From the NCBI GenBank assembly GCA_049315325.1, contig JBMOKJ010000010.1:38974-102973 (forward strand): a stretch of DNA of 64,000 nucleotides, written 5' to 3'. Shown here in pieces: positions 63,953 through 64,000 of the stretch. The notes under the pieces are model-generated. The model had not been told where the DNA came from. It saw only the letters and a program-made list of their open reading frames with translations, and made no database searches. This DNA comes from CAXXIC01 sp049315325. GTDB lineage: Bacteria; Bacteroidota; Bacteroidia; Bacteroidales; UBA7332. Positions within the stretch are counted from its first letter, which is position 1, and each line of letters begins with the position of its first letter. Position numbers and translations under genes: made by a program.

Positions 63953-64000
63953 GTCCAAAAAACTGTGTAAATAGGAATAAATGCTTATTTTTAAACACAG

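Noticed and set aside
63368..63958. Minus-strand frame of 196 residues at the right edge
   Set aside because: It is a translation of the 21-bp array, giving an extreme Cys/Phe/Asn/Ser composition.

Overview
The window is a chromosomal stretch of a Bacteroidota bacterium, most likely an anaerobic member of the Bacteroidales. The evidence is a SusC/SusD pair, TonB receptors with carboxypeptidase-like N-domains, two proteins with type IX secretion (T9SS) C-terminal sorting domains, a GH97 enzyme, many -7 boxes of the Bacteroidota form TAnnTTTG, and Ser-type sulfatases served by an anaerobic maturase. No rRNA, tRNA, CRISPR or phage genes were seen.

Positions 1-31.8 kb form a sulfur-acquisition and sulfur-storage region. 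It holds a PstS-like binding protein (cut by the window edge), a NarL-type response regulator, and a sulfite reductase with a C-terminal extension. Next is an encapsulin operon: cysteine synthase, serine acetyltransferase, a family 2 encapsulin shell with an inserted cNMP-binding-like domain, and a cysteine desulfurase with a long N-terminal cargo-type extension. A second PstS-like protein follows with SusC, SusD and two Ser-type sulfatases, then a PafA-like phosphatase, a candidate non-coding RNA, a second TonB receptor, the sulfatase maturase, an IMPase-family phosphatase, and CysJ/CysI.

The main discovery is a shared promoter design. Seven places carry two tandem 16-bp inverted repeats of the form TACC-N8-GGTA (the 7-2-7 geometry of NarL-type regulators), 22 bp apart (23 in one case). 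The last G of the -7 TTTG lies at exactly the same distance from the proximal repeat in all seven. They precede pstS-like 1, the encapsulin operon, the pstS2-susCD-sulfatase operon, an orphan leader, a structured ncRNA candidate, the second TonB receptor and cysJI. I infer one regulon linking uptake, sulfate-ester cleavage, sulfite reduction, cysteine synthesis and compartmentalised desulfuration, probably controlled by the response regulator at 596-1258. A second shared signal is a hairpin with a near-invariant loop, present three times (before susC, in the orphan leader, before the maturase), with compensatory changes in its stems.

Positions 32-64 kb are mostly housekeeping and surface functions: a 1,977-residue T9SS adhesin-like protein with three sets of seven propeller repeats, an OmpA protein, small hypothetical genes, rhodanese, a DHOD-like protein, YggS, DUF4494, DsbD, MazG, CstA, malate dehydrogenase, ThyA/FolA, a GlmU-family protein, GH97, an ECF sigma factor followed by small Cys/His-rich membrane proteins, a C10 peptidase with T9SS signal, and an LprI-like lipid/periplasmic protein. 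Two periodic arrays stand out: ten palindromes TTGCAA-N2-TTGCAA at 43-bp spacing (19982-20381), and about 26 units of 21 bp at the right edge (63394-63952).
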